NCBI GenBank assembly: GCA_965651325.1
Contig: CBFGSB010000001.1
Span: forward strand, 1-64,000
Origin: IDS-8 sp965651325
GTDB lineage: Bacteria > Pseudomonadota > Gammaproteobacteria > Steroidobacterales > Woeseiaceae
Length of the DNA stretch: 64,000 bases
Direction: 5' to 3'
Below the pieces are notes generated by a model. That model searched no databases and was not told the origin of the DNA. It worked only from the letters and a program-made list of their open reading frames with translations. Shown here piece after piece: positions 27,582 to 36,598 of this stretch. A program made the position numbers and the translations under genes. Numbering within the stretch: position 1 is the stretch's first letter; each line of letters begins with the position of its first letter.

Positions 27582-29960
27582 TCATTCGTAATCCCACGAC
27601 ACCCGCAGGCCGAAGGTGCGCGGCCGGTTCGTGGTGATCCTGAGATCGGTGTCCAGCGAGTTGATGAAAAGCTCCGCGCGCTCGTCCGTGAGATTCTCCG
27701 CGAAAAGCTCCACGGTCAGGTTGTCCGTCTGTACGCCGAAAGCGGCGTCCAACGTGTTGTACGAGTCCTGCAGGAAGCGGTTGGCTTGGACGATCGAGCT
27801 GTACTGCTCGTCGGTATAGGCGTAGACGAGTTGCGCGTAGGGATCCCAGTCTCCCATCGTCCATTGGTAGCGGCCGCTCAAGTTGAACTGCAGCTCGGGC
27901 GCCAGCGCGAGCTGGGAACCCTCGGGAGCGAGGTCCGTCACGCTCGGTGGCACCCGTACCATTTCCGTGTCGTTGTACGACCAGGCGCCACGCAGCGTGA
28001 AGTTGTCCGTCGCCGCCCACAGGATATCGCCCTCGAAACCGAGAATCTCGGCGTCGGCGGCATTCGATGTGAACGTGAGCACGGAGATGAGGAAGTCGGT
28101 AATGCCCACCTGCAGGCCGTCCCACTCTATGAAGTAGACCGAGCCGTTGAACCGCAACCGGTCGTCCAGCCACGTGGTCTTCCAACCAATCTCATAGTTC
28201 TTGACCTCGTCGCTGACATAGGTCTGCGGGACATCTTCTTCATCGAGGCGATTGAAGCCTCCGGGCCGATAGCCTTCGGAGTATGTGCCGAAGAACAGGG
28301 AGTCTTCGCTCAGGCGATAAGTCAGGCTCGCCTTCACGATGACGTCGTCTTCCTTGAGTGGCAGTTCTTCCGCGAAGAGAGCGTCGAAGTTGTTGCCGTT
28401 GTCGGTGTCCACGTCGCCGAGCGTCGCGAAACTGGAGGACCCCACCAGCGCCGTTTCGAGATCGTAGTAGCGTGCGCCCACGGTTGCCGACCATTCATCG
28501 TTGAAGTGCCAGGTCGCCTCGCCGAATGCGGCGAACTGCTCCTCCGTGCGAATCGCATCGTTCATGAACGTGATTCCCGGCAAACGGGGATTGGGATTGA
28601 AGTGGGTTGCCGTGGAAATCGGCGCATTCCGTGCGAAGAAGCCGGTCGAGCCGGCGACATAGAAATTGGTGTCGACCCCGGTTTCGATGTCATCGAAGTA
28701 AATGCCGGCGACGAAGTCCAGTCCTTCCTCATCGAAAGACGAGATGCGGAACTCGTGGGTGGTCCGGTCGTTCTCGATGAATGCGATCATTCCCTGGGTG
28801 GGATCGCCGCAGAGCGTGTAGGTAGGCTGGCAGATGTAGTAGTAGCCGTACTTGCCAACCTCCGTATAGCCGCTGTAATCGAAGCTGTTGTTCACCTCGC
28901 GATCGAGATAGGAGCCGGCGTAGATCACGTCCAGGTTCGCGATGCGACCTTCCACCGTCAGCGAGTACTGCCGGAAATCGTCCTCGAGCCGGTCGGGGAA
29001 AAACCGCTGCACCTGCAGGTCGCCCACGACCCGTATGCCGGACTGCGGGTCAGTCGGGTCTTCGAACTCGGCGACGCGCGCGGGAGCGTGGTCGAACACC
29101 CCGTCCACCTGCAGCTTCTGCTGCATGAACTGGCCCGTCACCTCCCAATCGTCGTTGACGGCATATTTGGCGCTCAAGCGTCCGCCGGTGTACGTGGCAT
29201 CGTTGAAGTCTTCCTCGACGAATGCCAGGTTGTTGACCACGACGGATTCCGCTCCCTCGGGAAAGCCGACGTGTTCCGCCGTGTAGGAGTTCTCCCCGAA
29301 CACGTTGTCGATGTACCCGCCCTCGAACGCGTTGTAGAACACCGCGCGCAAGGCGAGCTTGTCTTCCAGCACCGGGATATTGACGTAACCCTCGACGCTG
29401 TTGCTCAGCTCGCCTTTGTGCGTGTCGGCGACACTCGCGTCGAAGCCCGCCTGGAATTCTCCGTAGACAGGCTTGTTCGTGATGAGGCGGATGGTGCCGG
29501 CCTGCGAGCTCGCACCGAACAGCGTGCCCTGCGGCCCGGGCAGCACCTCGATGCGCGCGATGTCGGCAGCATAGAGGTCCAGGTTGCGACCGCCGGAGCT
29601 GACAGGCTGCTCGTCCAGGTACAAGGCGACGTTGGGCACGGGCGCGCCGATCTCGACTGAGGTCTGGTCCGACGAATCGGTGGCCATGCCGCGAATGAAG
29701 ATGAAGGACTGTCCGGGACCCCGGCCGGCGGCGTTGACGTTGGGAAGGTAACGAACGTAATCATCGAAGTTCCCGATGTTCAGGTCCTCCAGGCGCTGCT
29801 GGTCCAGGGCCTGCACGGCGATCGGCACGTCCTGCAGGCTCGCCTCGCGCTTGGTCGCCGTGACGATGATTTCATCGAGCTCGGCGGCGGTCGCCAGGCC
29901 GACCGACCCCGTGGAAAGCGCGACCATTACGGCCTGGCTCAAGGCTTTTCTGCGGAACAT
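27582..29960 (-). CDS. TonB-dependent receptor (iron-complex/small-substrate type)
   Basis: 792 residues from ATG 29960, with GGGGAGA before it. The signal peptide ends about VGLATAA. A TonB-box region DEIIVTATKREASLQDVPIAV opens the plug, and barrel strands continue to the end (TFGLRVSWDYE). No N-terminal extension, so it is a simple receptor rather than a transducer. It is the first gene of an operon with the TPR-sulfotransferase 15 bases downstream. A -10-like TATACT on the minus strand at 30005-30010 is a weak promoter hint. The substrate cannot be named; the pairing hints at a receptor whose ligand or surface partner is sulfated. Confidence 0.9.
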   Translation of the reverse strand: MFRRKALSQAVMVALSTGSVGLATAAELDEIIVTATKREASLQDVPIAVQALDQQRLEDLNIGNFDDYVRYLPNVNAAGRGPGQSFIFIRGMATDSSDQTSVEIGAPVPNVALYLDEQPVSSGGRNLDLYAADIARIEVLPGPQGTLFGASSQAGTIRLITNKPVYGEFQAGFDASVADTHKGELSNSVEGYVNIPVLEDKLALRAVFYNAFEGGYIDNVFGENSYTAEHVGFPEGAESVVVNNLAFVEEDFNDATYTGGRLSAKYAVNDDWEVTGQFMQQKLQVDGVFDHAPARVAEFEDPTDPQSGIRVVGDLQVQRFFPDRLEDDFRQYSLTVEGRIANLDVIYAGSYLDREVNNSFDYSGYTEVGKYGYYYICQPTYTLCGDPTQGMIAFIENDRTTHEFRISSFDEEGLDFVAGIYFDDIETGVDTNFYVAGSTGFFARNAPISTATHFNPNPRLPGITFMNDAIRTEEQFAAFGEATWHFNDEWSATVGARYYDLETALVGSSSFATLGDVDTDNGNNFDALFAEELPLKEDDVIVKASLTYRLSEDSLFFGTYSEGYRPGGFNRLDEEDVPQTYVSDEVKNYEIGWKTTWLDDRLRFNGSVYFIEWDGLQVGITDFLISVLTFTSNAADAEILGFEGDILWAATDNFTLRGAWSYNDTEMVRVPPSVTDLAPEGSQLALAPELQFNLSGRYQWTMGDWDPYAQLVYAYTDEQYSSIVQANRFLQDSYNTLDAAFGVQTDNLTVELFAENLTDERAELFINSLDTDLRITTNRPRTFGLRVSWDYE

Positions 29961-30004
29961 CGTCTGGTCTCCCCCTGACAATTGGTGCCGGTGCAGCGGC
30001 TTGC

Positions 30005-30092
30005 AGTATAAACCCAAGGCGCGGCAAGGGAAGAGGCCAAACGCTTCTGAGCCGCGGCCCTGCTCGCAAGCGCGGGACCGGCCATCTATAAT
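30005..30092. promoter_or_regulatory. Divergent candidate -10 elements between the receptor and the surface-protein gene
   Basis: Within the 239-base divergent gap, TATACT on the minus strand (30005-30010) faces the TonB receptor gene and TATAAT on the plus strand (30087-30092) faces the Calx-beta protein gene. Neither has a good -35 at 17 bases, so both are tentative. Confidence 0.3.
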
Positions 30093-30199
30093 CCCGGTAC
30101 ACAGTGAAATACAGAGGCTTCGTCAGGGGGGCAGTCCGAGAATAGTCAGAAGAGCGGCCTGGGGGCACACACGGCCTTTGTTCGAGGAGAACAACGAAC

Positions 30200-33100
30200 G
30201 TGAAGCACCATCCTGCTCCCACGCCGGGCGGCGCTCGCCGTGCGCCGGTCCAAACCACCTTTTCCGCGCTTCCTCGCCGGATCGCCGCCGTTTTCGCCCT
30301 GCTGGCCGCACCTGCGGTCGCGCTGGCGCAGGTCACCGTCGCCACCACCGAGAATGCCGAGGAGAACTCCGGCGGCGGCGGAGCCTTTACCGTCTCACTG
30401 GTCGCGGCGAATGCCGTCGACGTCACCGTGCAGTATGCGGTCGGCGGCACCGCGTCGGCGGGAGACGATTACGAGACGCTGAGCGCGGCCGTAACCATTG
30501 CCGCCGGCGAGACCTCCGAGGAGATCGAAGTCCGGCCGATCGACGACGAGATCGTCGAAGGTGACGAAACGGTCGAGATCACGCTGACCTCGAGCAGCGA
30601 CCCGCTGGTGCCGGTCGGCTCGCCCGCCACCGCCACCCTCACCATTGCCGACGACGACGAGGAGGCCGTGCCCGCCGAGGTCGTCGTGTCGGTCAGCGCG
30701 AGCGACGACAGCGCCGCCGAAACGCCGAACGACGCGGGTGCGTTCACCGTCAGGCGCGTCGGTGGCGATCCCGAGCGGGCCGTCACGATCGCCTACTCCG
30801 TCTCCGGCAGTGCGACGCCGGGCGATGATTACGCCGCGCTGTCGGGCAGCATCAGCCTCGGCCTTGGCGTGCAGGAAGCGCCCATCGCCATCAACGTGCC
30901 CGGCAACGACAACGTCTTCGAGGGCGACGAGACCGTCATCGTCACGCTCGCCGCGGTCCCCGGCGACATCGCGGTCGAAGGCGACCCGGCGACCGTTACG
31001 ATCCACGACAGCACGCACTCGGTGAGCGCTACGACCGCCGCGAACGCCGCCGAGGAGAACAGCGCCGCGGGAAGCGTCGACGTCGTACTGAGCGGGACCA
31101 ACCGGTCGGGCAGCAACCTCGACGTCAGTTACACCTTCGGAGGCAGCGCCGTGGCCGGCGAGGATTACGCCCGGCCGAGCGGTACCGCCAGTATTCCCCC
31201 CGGCGCGAACTCGACTTCGATCGCCATCATGCCAACGGATGACGGCGTGGACGAGGATGAAGAAAGCGTCGTTATCACGCTGACCGGCACGAGCAGTGCC
31301 GCGGTGTCCGTCGGCACCCCGGCGAGCGCTACCGTCGTCATCGCCGATAACGACGACGCACCGCCGCCGCCTGCGGAGGTGCAGGTCTCGGTCATCGCCT
31401 CGGTTCCCGGCGCTGCCGAAAGCGGGGACGACGGGCAGTTCGTGGTGCAGCGCGCCGGCGGCGACTCCCGCGCCGTCGAGGTCCCTTACACGGTCGGCGG
31501 GAGCGCATCTCCCGGGGAGGATTACGCCTCACTCTCCGGCAGCGTCAGCCTCGGTGCCGGCCAGGCCGAAGCCACGATCGACGTCGACGTAACCGGCAAC
31601 GACGGAGCGTTCGAAGGGGGCGAAAACGTCACGATTACCTTGCAGGCCGTGGCGGGCGATGTTGTGGTGGTGGGCGGTCCCGCCACCGTCACCATCGCAG
31701 ACAGCTCGCATTCCGTGACCGCCGAGAGCGCCGGCAACGCCGACGAGGACTCCGGCACCGGCGGCCGGATCGACGTGTCGCTCGGCGCCAGCAACGAGTC
31801 GGGCGCGGAACTCGACGTAAGCTATACGGTCGGCGGGAGCGCGACACCCGGCACGGATTATGCGGAGCTCAGCGGCACGGTGACGATACCCGCCGGCGCG
31901 AGCTCGGCATCGATCACGATCGACCCGGTGGAAGACGACCTCGTCGAAGAGGACGAGACGGTTGTCGTCACGCTTACCGGCACGAGCAATGCCGCTGCGC
32001 CGGTCGGCTCACCCGCCTCGGCCACCGTCTCGATTGCCGATGCCGATGTCGACGATTCCGACGACGACGGCGACGGGCTGTCCAATCGCGAGGAATGCCC
32101 GCTGATCATCGTGTGCATCGACACGGACGACGACGGCAACACCAATGACCAGGACCCGGACGACGACGGGGACGGCGTGCCGACCGCGAGCGAAGGCGCC
32201 CCCGACCGCGACACCGACCGGGACGGCACGCCCGATTACCTCGACGATGACGATGACAATGACGGCCGGCCGACGCTCGAGGAGGATGCGGACGTCGACG
32301 GCGACGGCAATCCCGCCACCGCGCCCACGGACACTGACGGCGACGGCGAACCCGACTACCTCGACGCGGACGACACCGGGGGGCCGCAGGGTGACGTGGA
32401 CGGCGACGGCCTGACCAACGAAGAGGAGGCCGAGCTTGGCACGGACCCGGCAAACGCGGATAGCGACGGCGATGGCGTCAACGACGGCAGCGAGGTCTCC
32501 GCCAGCAGTGACCCGCTCGACAACCGCTCCTTCGATGACGCCGATGGCGACCTCGTCCCGGATGCCGTCGAAACCGAGGACGGCACCGACTTAGGCGACC
32601 CTAACAGCTTCGCCGACGGCGACGGCGGCGGCACCGCCGATCACGTCGAGACGATCACTTACGCGATATTCGGGCTGCCACCGACCAGCATCGCGGACGC
32701 GAGCGACGACCGGCGCGACCTCGACAGCGACGGCCTGCCGGATCCGTTGGAGATCGTCAGCGGCTCGGACGCCGACGACCCAAACTCGCCGACCGCGGAC
32801 GGTGCGGGCGACGAGAACGGCAACGGCATCACGAACGCGGTCGAGGATTTTCTCGCGGCGCTGGGGATCGGCTCGGTCGATGCCGTAAGCGACCGCGACC
32901 GGGACGGATACCCGGATGCCGCGGAAGTGACCCTCGGCCTCGACCCGGTAAGCGCGAGCGAGCGCGACACCGACGGCGACGGCGTGCCCGACGTCGTCGA
33001 GGCATTCGCCGGCCTCGACATCGATGCCGCGACCGACTCCGACGGTGACGGCGTGCCGGACGCCCGCGAGATCGCGCTCGGCTCCAACACACTGGACGCA

Positions 33101-34303
33101 AACTCACCCATCGCCAACGGCGCTGCGGACGATGATGACGACGGCGTGAGCAACGGTATCGAGGAAGTGCTGAGCCTGCTCGGCGCCGACGCTGTCGACG
33201 GCGGCAGCGACGGCGATGCCGACGGTATCCTCGACGGCGACGAGATTCGCCTCGGCACCGACCCGTTCCACGACGAGCAGCCGGCTCCCTGGATCGAGCT
33301 GACGCAGGCCGGGATCGGCGCCGTCAATGCGCTGTTACCGGACGGCGGCACGGCAACGGCGTTCGCCGTCATCGGCGGCCACCAGGCCGGCACGCTCGTG
33401 TACGACTGGAGCGGTTCGGACGCCGCGCTCCTGGCCGTGTCGTCGGGCGGATCGTCCGGCAGCACCCTCAGCCTGTCGCCCGAAACGCTGCCGCCAGGGC
33501 CCTACCGGCTCGAAATGACCGTCCAACGATCGGTCGGCGACTACACGTCCGAGGCGTCGACGGTGGAGATGATTGTCAGCGTCCTGGAGGGTGCCACGCC
33601 GGCTGACGTGGCCGATGCCGACGGCGACGGCGTGCCCGACAGCGCCGACGACGCGGACGCTCGCGCTGGGCTGGGCCACGAGCTGCAGGCACAAATGGGC
33701 GCGCGCATGCAGGTCGCCGCGGGCATCCGGCTGCAGCTCGGCTCAACCGCACGCACAGCGCGCACCGGGGCTGCTCTCGTGTCGGTCGGCGACATCGCGA
33801 ACGCGGGCGACGGCGCGGGCGGCGGTGTCGACAACAGCGAGGACGAGTTCGACTACGGAAGCGGCATTTACGATTTCGCGATCACCAACCTGCCGGAGGT
33901 CGGAGCGAGCGTGCAGGTCGTCATCCCGCAAACGGCGGCTATCGGTGAGTTCCCCGAGTACCGCAAGTTCCGCCCGGACAGCGGCTGGTCGGCATTCGCA
34001 GAGGATGAAAGCAACAGCATCGCCTCGGCCGCCGGCGCACCGGGCGAGTGCCCGCCGCCGGGCGACGAGAGCTATGCCCCGGGGCTGGGGCAAGGGCATT
34101 TCTGCGTGCAACTCACGATCCAGGACGGTGGCCCCAACGACGGCGATGCCGCGCTCGGCCCGAACGGCGTGATCGCGGACCCGGGGGGCGTCGCGACCCC
34201 GAAAGGCCAGGTCGCCGTGGGACAGGGCAGCGGCGCCTTCGCGCCTGTTGCCCTGCTGCTGCTCACACTGGCGGCCGTGCTGCGCCGGCGACGCGGGCCG
34301 TAG
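30200..34303 (+). CDS. Large surface protein: five Calx-beta domains, TSP3/Ca-binding repeats, choice-of-anchor U, GlyGly-CTERM-like tail
   Basis: 1367 residues, GTG start with GAGGAGA 10 bases before. A signal peptide (ends ALAQ, residue 45) is followed by five tandem Calx-beta domains (about 45-613; each has the G-x-DY and E-x-DE-x-VxVxL pattern, e.g. TASAGDDYETLS, EGDETVEITL). A highly acidic stretch (about 613-1130) is rich in DxDGDG calcium loops of thrombospondin type 3 kind. A choice-of-anchor U domain follows (about 1135-1337: YRKFRPDSGWSAF, HFCVQLTIQDGGPNDGD, ADPGG). The tail GSGAFAPVALLLLTLAAV plus LRRRRGP is a small-residue motif, membrane helix and Arg cluster, as in GlyGly-CTERM/rhombosortase substrates. 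It is likely a Ca2+-stabilised exported adhesin or scaffold released or anchored after tail processing. Confidence 0.88.
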   Translation: MKHHPAPTPGGARRAPVQTTFSALPRRIAAVFALLAAPAVALAQVTVATTENAEENSGGGGAFTVSLVAANAVDVTVQYAVGGTASAGDDYETLSAAVTIAAGETSEEIEVRPIDDEIVEGDETVEITLTSSSDPLVPVGSPATATLTIADDDEEAVPAEVVVSVSASDDSAAETPNDAGAFTVRRVGGDPERAVTIAYSVSGSATPGDDYAALSGSISLGLGVQEAPIAINVPGNDNVFEGDETVIVTLAAVPGDIAVEGDPATVTIHDSTHSVSATTAANAAEENSAAGSVDVVLSGTNRSGSNLDVSYTFGGSAVAGEDYARPSGTASIPPGANSTSIAIMPTDDGVDEDEESVVITLTGTSSAAVSVGTPASATVVIADNDDAPPPPAEVQVSVIASVPGAAESGDDGQFVVQRAGGDSRAVEVPYTVGGSASPGEDYASLSGSVSLGAGQAEATIDVDVTGNDGAFEGGENVTITLQAVAGDVVVVGGPATVTIADSSHSVTAESAGNADEDSGTGGRIDVSLGASNESGAELDVSYTVGGSATPGTDYAELSGTVTIPAGASSASITIDPVEDDLVEEDETVVVTLTGTSNAAAPVGSPASATVSIADADVDDSDDDGDGLSNREECPLIIVCIDTDDDGNTNDQDPDDDGDGVPTASEGAPDRDTDRDGTPDYLDDDDDNDGRPTLEEDADVDGDGNPATAPTDTDGDGEPDYLDADDTGGPQGDVDGDGLTNEEEAELGTDPANADSDGDGVNDGSEVSASSDPLDNRSFDDADGDLVPDAVETEDGTDLGDPNSFADGDGGGTADHVETITYAIFGLPPTSIADASDDRRDLDSDGLPDPLEIVSGSDADDPNSPTADGAGDENGNGITNAVEDFLAALGIGSVDAVSDRDRDGYPDAAEVTLGLDPVSASERDTDGDGVPDVVEAFAGLDIDAATDSDGDGVPDAREIALGSNTLDANSPIANGAADDDDDGVSNGIEEVLSLLGADAVDGGSDGDADGILDGDEIRLGTDPFHDEQPAPWIELTQAGIGAVNALLPDGGTATAFAVIGGHQAGTLVYDWSGSDAALLAVSSGGSSGSTLSLSPETLPPGPYRLEMTVQRSVGDYTSEASTVEMIVSVLEGATPADVADADGDGVPDSADDADARAGLGHELQAQMGARMQVAAGIRLQLGSTARTARTGAALVSVGDIANAGDGAGGGVDNSEDEFDYGSGIYDFAITNLPEVGASVQVVIPQTAAIGEFPEYRKFRPDSGWSAFAEDESNSIASAAGAPGECPPPGDESYAPGLGQGHFCVQLTIQDGGPNDGDAALGPNGVIADPGGVATPKGQVAVGQGSGAFAPVALLLLTLAAVLRRRRGP

Positions 34304-34425
34304 GGGCGGTATGCGCGCAGCCAACGATAGCCGGCCGCGGCATCGGTGCTATGCGCGAACGGCCGCAGGTGGCATGGGAGTTGCAGGACGATGATCCCTG
34401 ACCTACCCCGTAAGGACTGCCACCA

Positions 34426-35331
34426 ATGCTCGCGAAAATAAAGGAAGCCGGCTCGATCACCTGGGACACGATCCGCGCGTTCAAGGAAGACGACCCGTTC
34501 GAGATGGCCGCCGCCCTCGCCTACTACACCCTGCTCTCCATCGCGCCGCTCCTGCTGGTAATCGTCGGAGCGGCGGGAATGCTGCTCGGAGAAGCCCAGG
34601 TACAGCATGCGCTGGTAGACCAGGCGCGGCAGCTCGTTGGCGACGAGGGTGCGACGCTCTTGCAGACCGTCATGCAGAACGCGGCGCAGTCGCCAAAGAA
34701 CTCGATTTCGATGATCGTCGGCTTCGTGCTGACGATTCTCGGGGCAACGACGATCTTCGCGCATTTGCAGAAATCCCTCGACCGCATCTGGGACGTGAAG
34801 CCGACGCCCTCGAACGCCGTGGTCGGCTTTGCTCGCGCGCGGCTCGTCTCGCTTGGCGTCGTGCTGGGGCTTGCTTTCATGATGCTGGCGTCACTCGTGC
34901 TGCAGGCGGCCATCAGCGGGCTGCAGCACTACATCGCGACGCTGTTCCCGGGTGCCGCAATCCTGTCCATCATCGTCAATACCCTGGTGTCGCTGAGCCT
35001 GGTCGCACTCGTGCTCGCGATGCTGTTCCGCTACGTGCCCGACGTGGAGATTGCCTGGCGCGAGACGCTCATCGGGGCGTTCGTCACCGCCTTGCTGCTG
35101 ACGATCGGCAATTACGCAATCGGCCTGTACCTGGGCCGCGCGGCCGTGGGCTCCGCGCACGGCGCGGCCGGGTCCGCGGTCGTGTTCATGGTGTGGGTGT
35201 ACTACACCGCCGTGATCCTGTTCTTCGGGGCGAAGATGACCAAGGTGATCGCGCGGCATCACGGCACGCCGATCGTTCCGAGCGAGTACGCGACGTTCAT
35301 TCACGGCCCGGAGCCGCACGGCGCGGGCTGA
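34426..35331 (+). CDS. YihY/BrkB-family inner-membrane protein
   Basis: 301 residues with AAGGAC upstream of ATG 34426. YihY/virulence factor BrkB family: six membrane helices and conserved family patches DPFEMAAALAYYTLLSIAPL, LGATTIFAHLQKSLDRIWDV, LLFRYVPDVEIAWRETLIGA-like LAMLFRYVPDVEIAWRETL and VVFMVWVYYTAVILFFGAK. Despite historical ribonuclease BN naming, it is a membrane protein of uncertain transport or envelope role. The last about 30 residues (RHHGTPIVPSEYATFIHGPE) are family-like. The 122 bases before it hold nothing I recognise. No operon partner is obvious; the surface-protein gene upstream may read through. Confidence 0.9.
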   Translation: MLAKIKEAGSITWDTIRAFKEDDPFEMAAALAYYTLLSIAPLLLVIVGAAGMLLGEAQVQHALVDQARQLVGDEGATLLQTVMQNAAQSPKNSISMIVGFVLTILGATTIFAHLQKSLDRIWDVKPTPSNAVVGFARARLVSLGVVLGLAFMMLASLVLQAAISGLQHYIATLFPGAAILSIIVNTLVSLSLVALVLAMLFRYVPDVEIAWRETLIGAFVTALLLTIGNYAIGLYLGRAAVGSAHGAAGSAVVFMVWVYYTAVILFFGAKMTKVIARHHGTPIVPSEYATFIHGPEPHGAG

Positions 35332-35407
35332 AGGTCCGGGCACGAACCAAGGCGGCCAGCCGGCCAGCGGGAATGCGCCGGTCACGGCAGCGCGGCCGTG
35401 CACGCGC

Positions 35408-36331
35408 CTACGTGGCGTCGTCGAGGATGTCTTCGATTGCTTGCAACATCAGGGGGTTGAACTGCTCCGGCCGCGTCATGTGCAGGTAGTGCCCGACGCC
35501 ATCCACGAGCACGGCATCGAAATCCGCGTACTTGAGATTCACGTCGGTCCGGGTGGGATTCGGCCCGGCGGCGTTGACGGCCCGGATCGGCACGCCGGCG
35601 TCACTCATCCAGGCGGCCGTGTCGACGTTCGGGAAGTCGTGAATGAGCGCCGTGCCGACGGCAGCACGCTCGGCCGCGCAGCTTGTTTCCAGCACCCGCG
35701 CCATCGTCTGCTCCGCCCCTTCCTCCGGAAACATCTGCTGCACGAAACTTGCGCAGGTGCCGGTATAGTCCTCTGCCATCGCATCGAGAAACGAATCGAT
35801 GTTCTCGCCGGAGAATTCGAACTCGGCATCGTGCAGCGTGTCGACCGCGACGATGCCGCGCACGCGATCGCCGGCCAGCGCGGCGGCGCGCAACGAAACC
35901 GGCCCGCCCATCGAATGGCCGACCAGGACGACGTTGTCCAGGCCCAGCGCCTCGATCAAACCGGCGACGTCCTCGCCGTAGGTGGAAATTTTCCAGACCT
36001 CGCGGGCGGCCGTTGCCTGGCCGTGCCCGGGCAGGTCGAGTGCAATCGTGCGGTAGCGCTCGGCGAGCACCGGCACCTGCTCCGCCCAGAACGTACGGTC
36101 GCACATCCAGCAATGCACGAGGACTACGGTCGCCGGCCCCTCGCCGGTAACGGTGTAAGGCATGTTGTTGCCGTCCGCGGTGGTCCACTGGTGCTCTCCC
36201 GCCGCCAGGCTGGCGGTATCGGCGGCGGTAGCGGAAGTATCGGATCGTGGCGCGTCGGTCGCGGGGTTGCACGCGGTGATGCCGCAGGCAAGCGGGACGA
36301 CGGTAATCCAGCCGAGCGTGGTGCCTTTCAT
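35408..36331 (-). CDS. Alpha/beta hydrolase, predicted lipoprotein
   Basis: 307 residues, ATG 36331 with GGGGGAG upstream. A lipobox ITAC at residues 18-21 follows a hydrophobic segment, so the mature protein starts CNPATD and is lipid-anchored, with a Ser/Thr/Ala-rich spacer to about residue 45. The hydrolase core has the HCW oxyanion strand (VVLVHCWMCD), nucleophile Ser in LVGHSMGGPVSL, Asp in the usual place after GVPIRAVNAAGPN, and His in DGVGHYLHM. It resembles epoxide-hydrolase/esterase-type alpha/beta enzymes. Substrate unknown. It faces a convergent YihY gene and is divergent (267 bases) from the membrane protein at 36599. Confidence 0.83.
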   Translation of the reverse strand: MKGTTLGWITVVPLACGITACNPATDAPRSDTSATAADTASLAAGEHQWTTADGNNMPYTVTGEGPATVVLVHCWMCDRTFWAEQVPVLAERYRTIALDLPGHGQATAAREVWKISTYGEDVAGLIEALGLDNVVLVGHSMGGPVSLRAAALAGDRVRGIVAVDTLHDAEFEFSGENIDSFLDAMAEDYTGTCASFVQQMFPEEGAEQTMARVLETSCAAERAAVGTALIHDFPNVDTAAWMSDAGVPIRAVNAAGPNPTRTDVNLKYADFDAVLVDGVGHYLHMTRPEQFNPLMLQAIEDILDDAT

Positions 36332-36598
36332 GATCTCCCCCTCAGGATGATAGGGCCGGTCGAGGCTGCAGTTTAGCGCGTCACGGCAACAGCCCCCATC
36401 GCGCGGCGTTGTACCAGGGTATGCGGTAGCCGCTCAGGGTGGTCAGGCCCGGGTCGCGGCTTCCGGCAGGGCGCAAGCGCCGGTGCGGCCGACGCCCGGA
36501 CCCTCACGGCAGCCGCGCTTGCGCCCCGCCGTATCCGCGTGTAGAAACAGCCTGAAATAATCAAAATACCTCTCAATAACAAGAACAGAGAACCCGCC

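Noticed and set aside
26727..29660. Another long open frame antisense to the TPR-sulfotransferase and TonB receptor genes
   Set aside because: Same reason; no start context and no recognisable domain.
32040..33300. Repeat-like, strongly biased DNA
   Set aside because: The bias comes from Asp-rich DxDGDG calcium loops of the surface protein, not from a DNA repeat.
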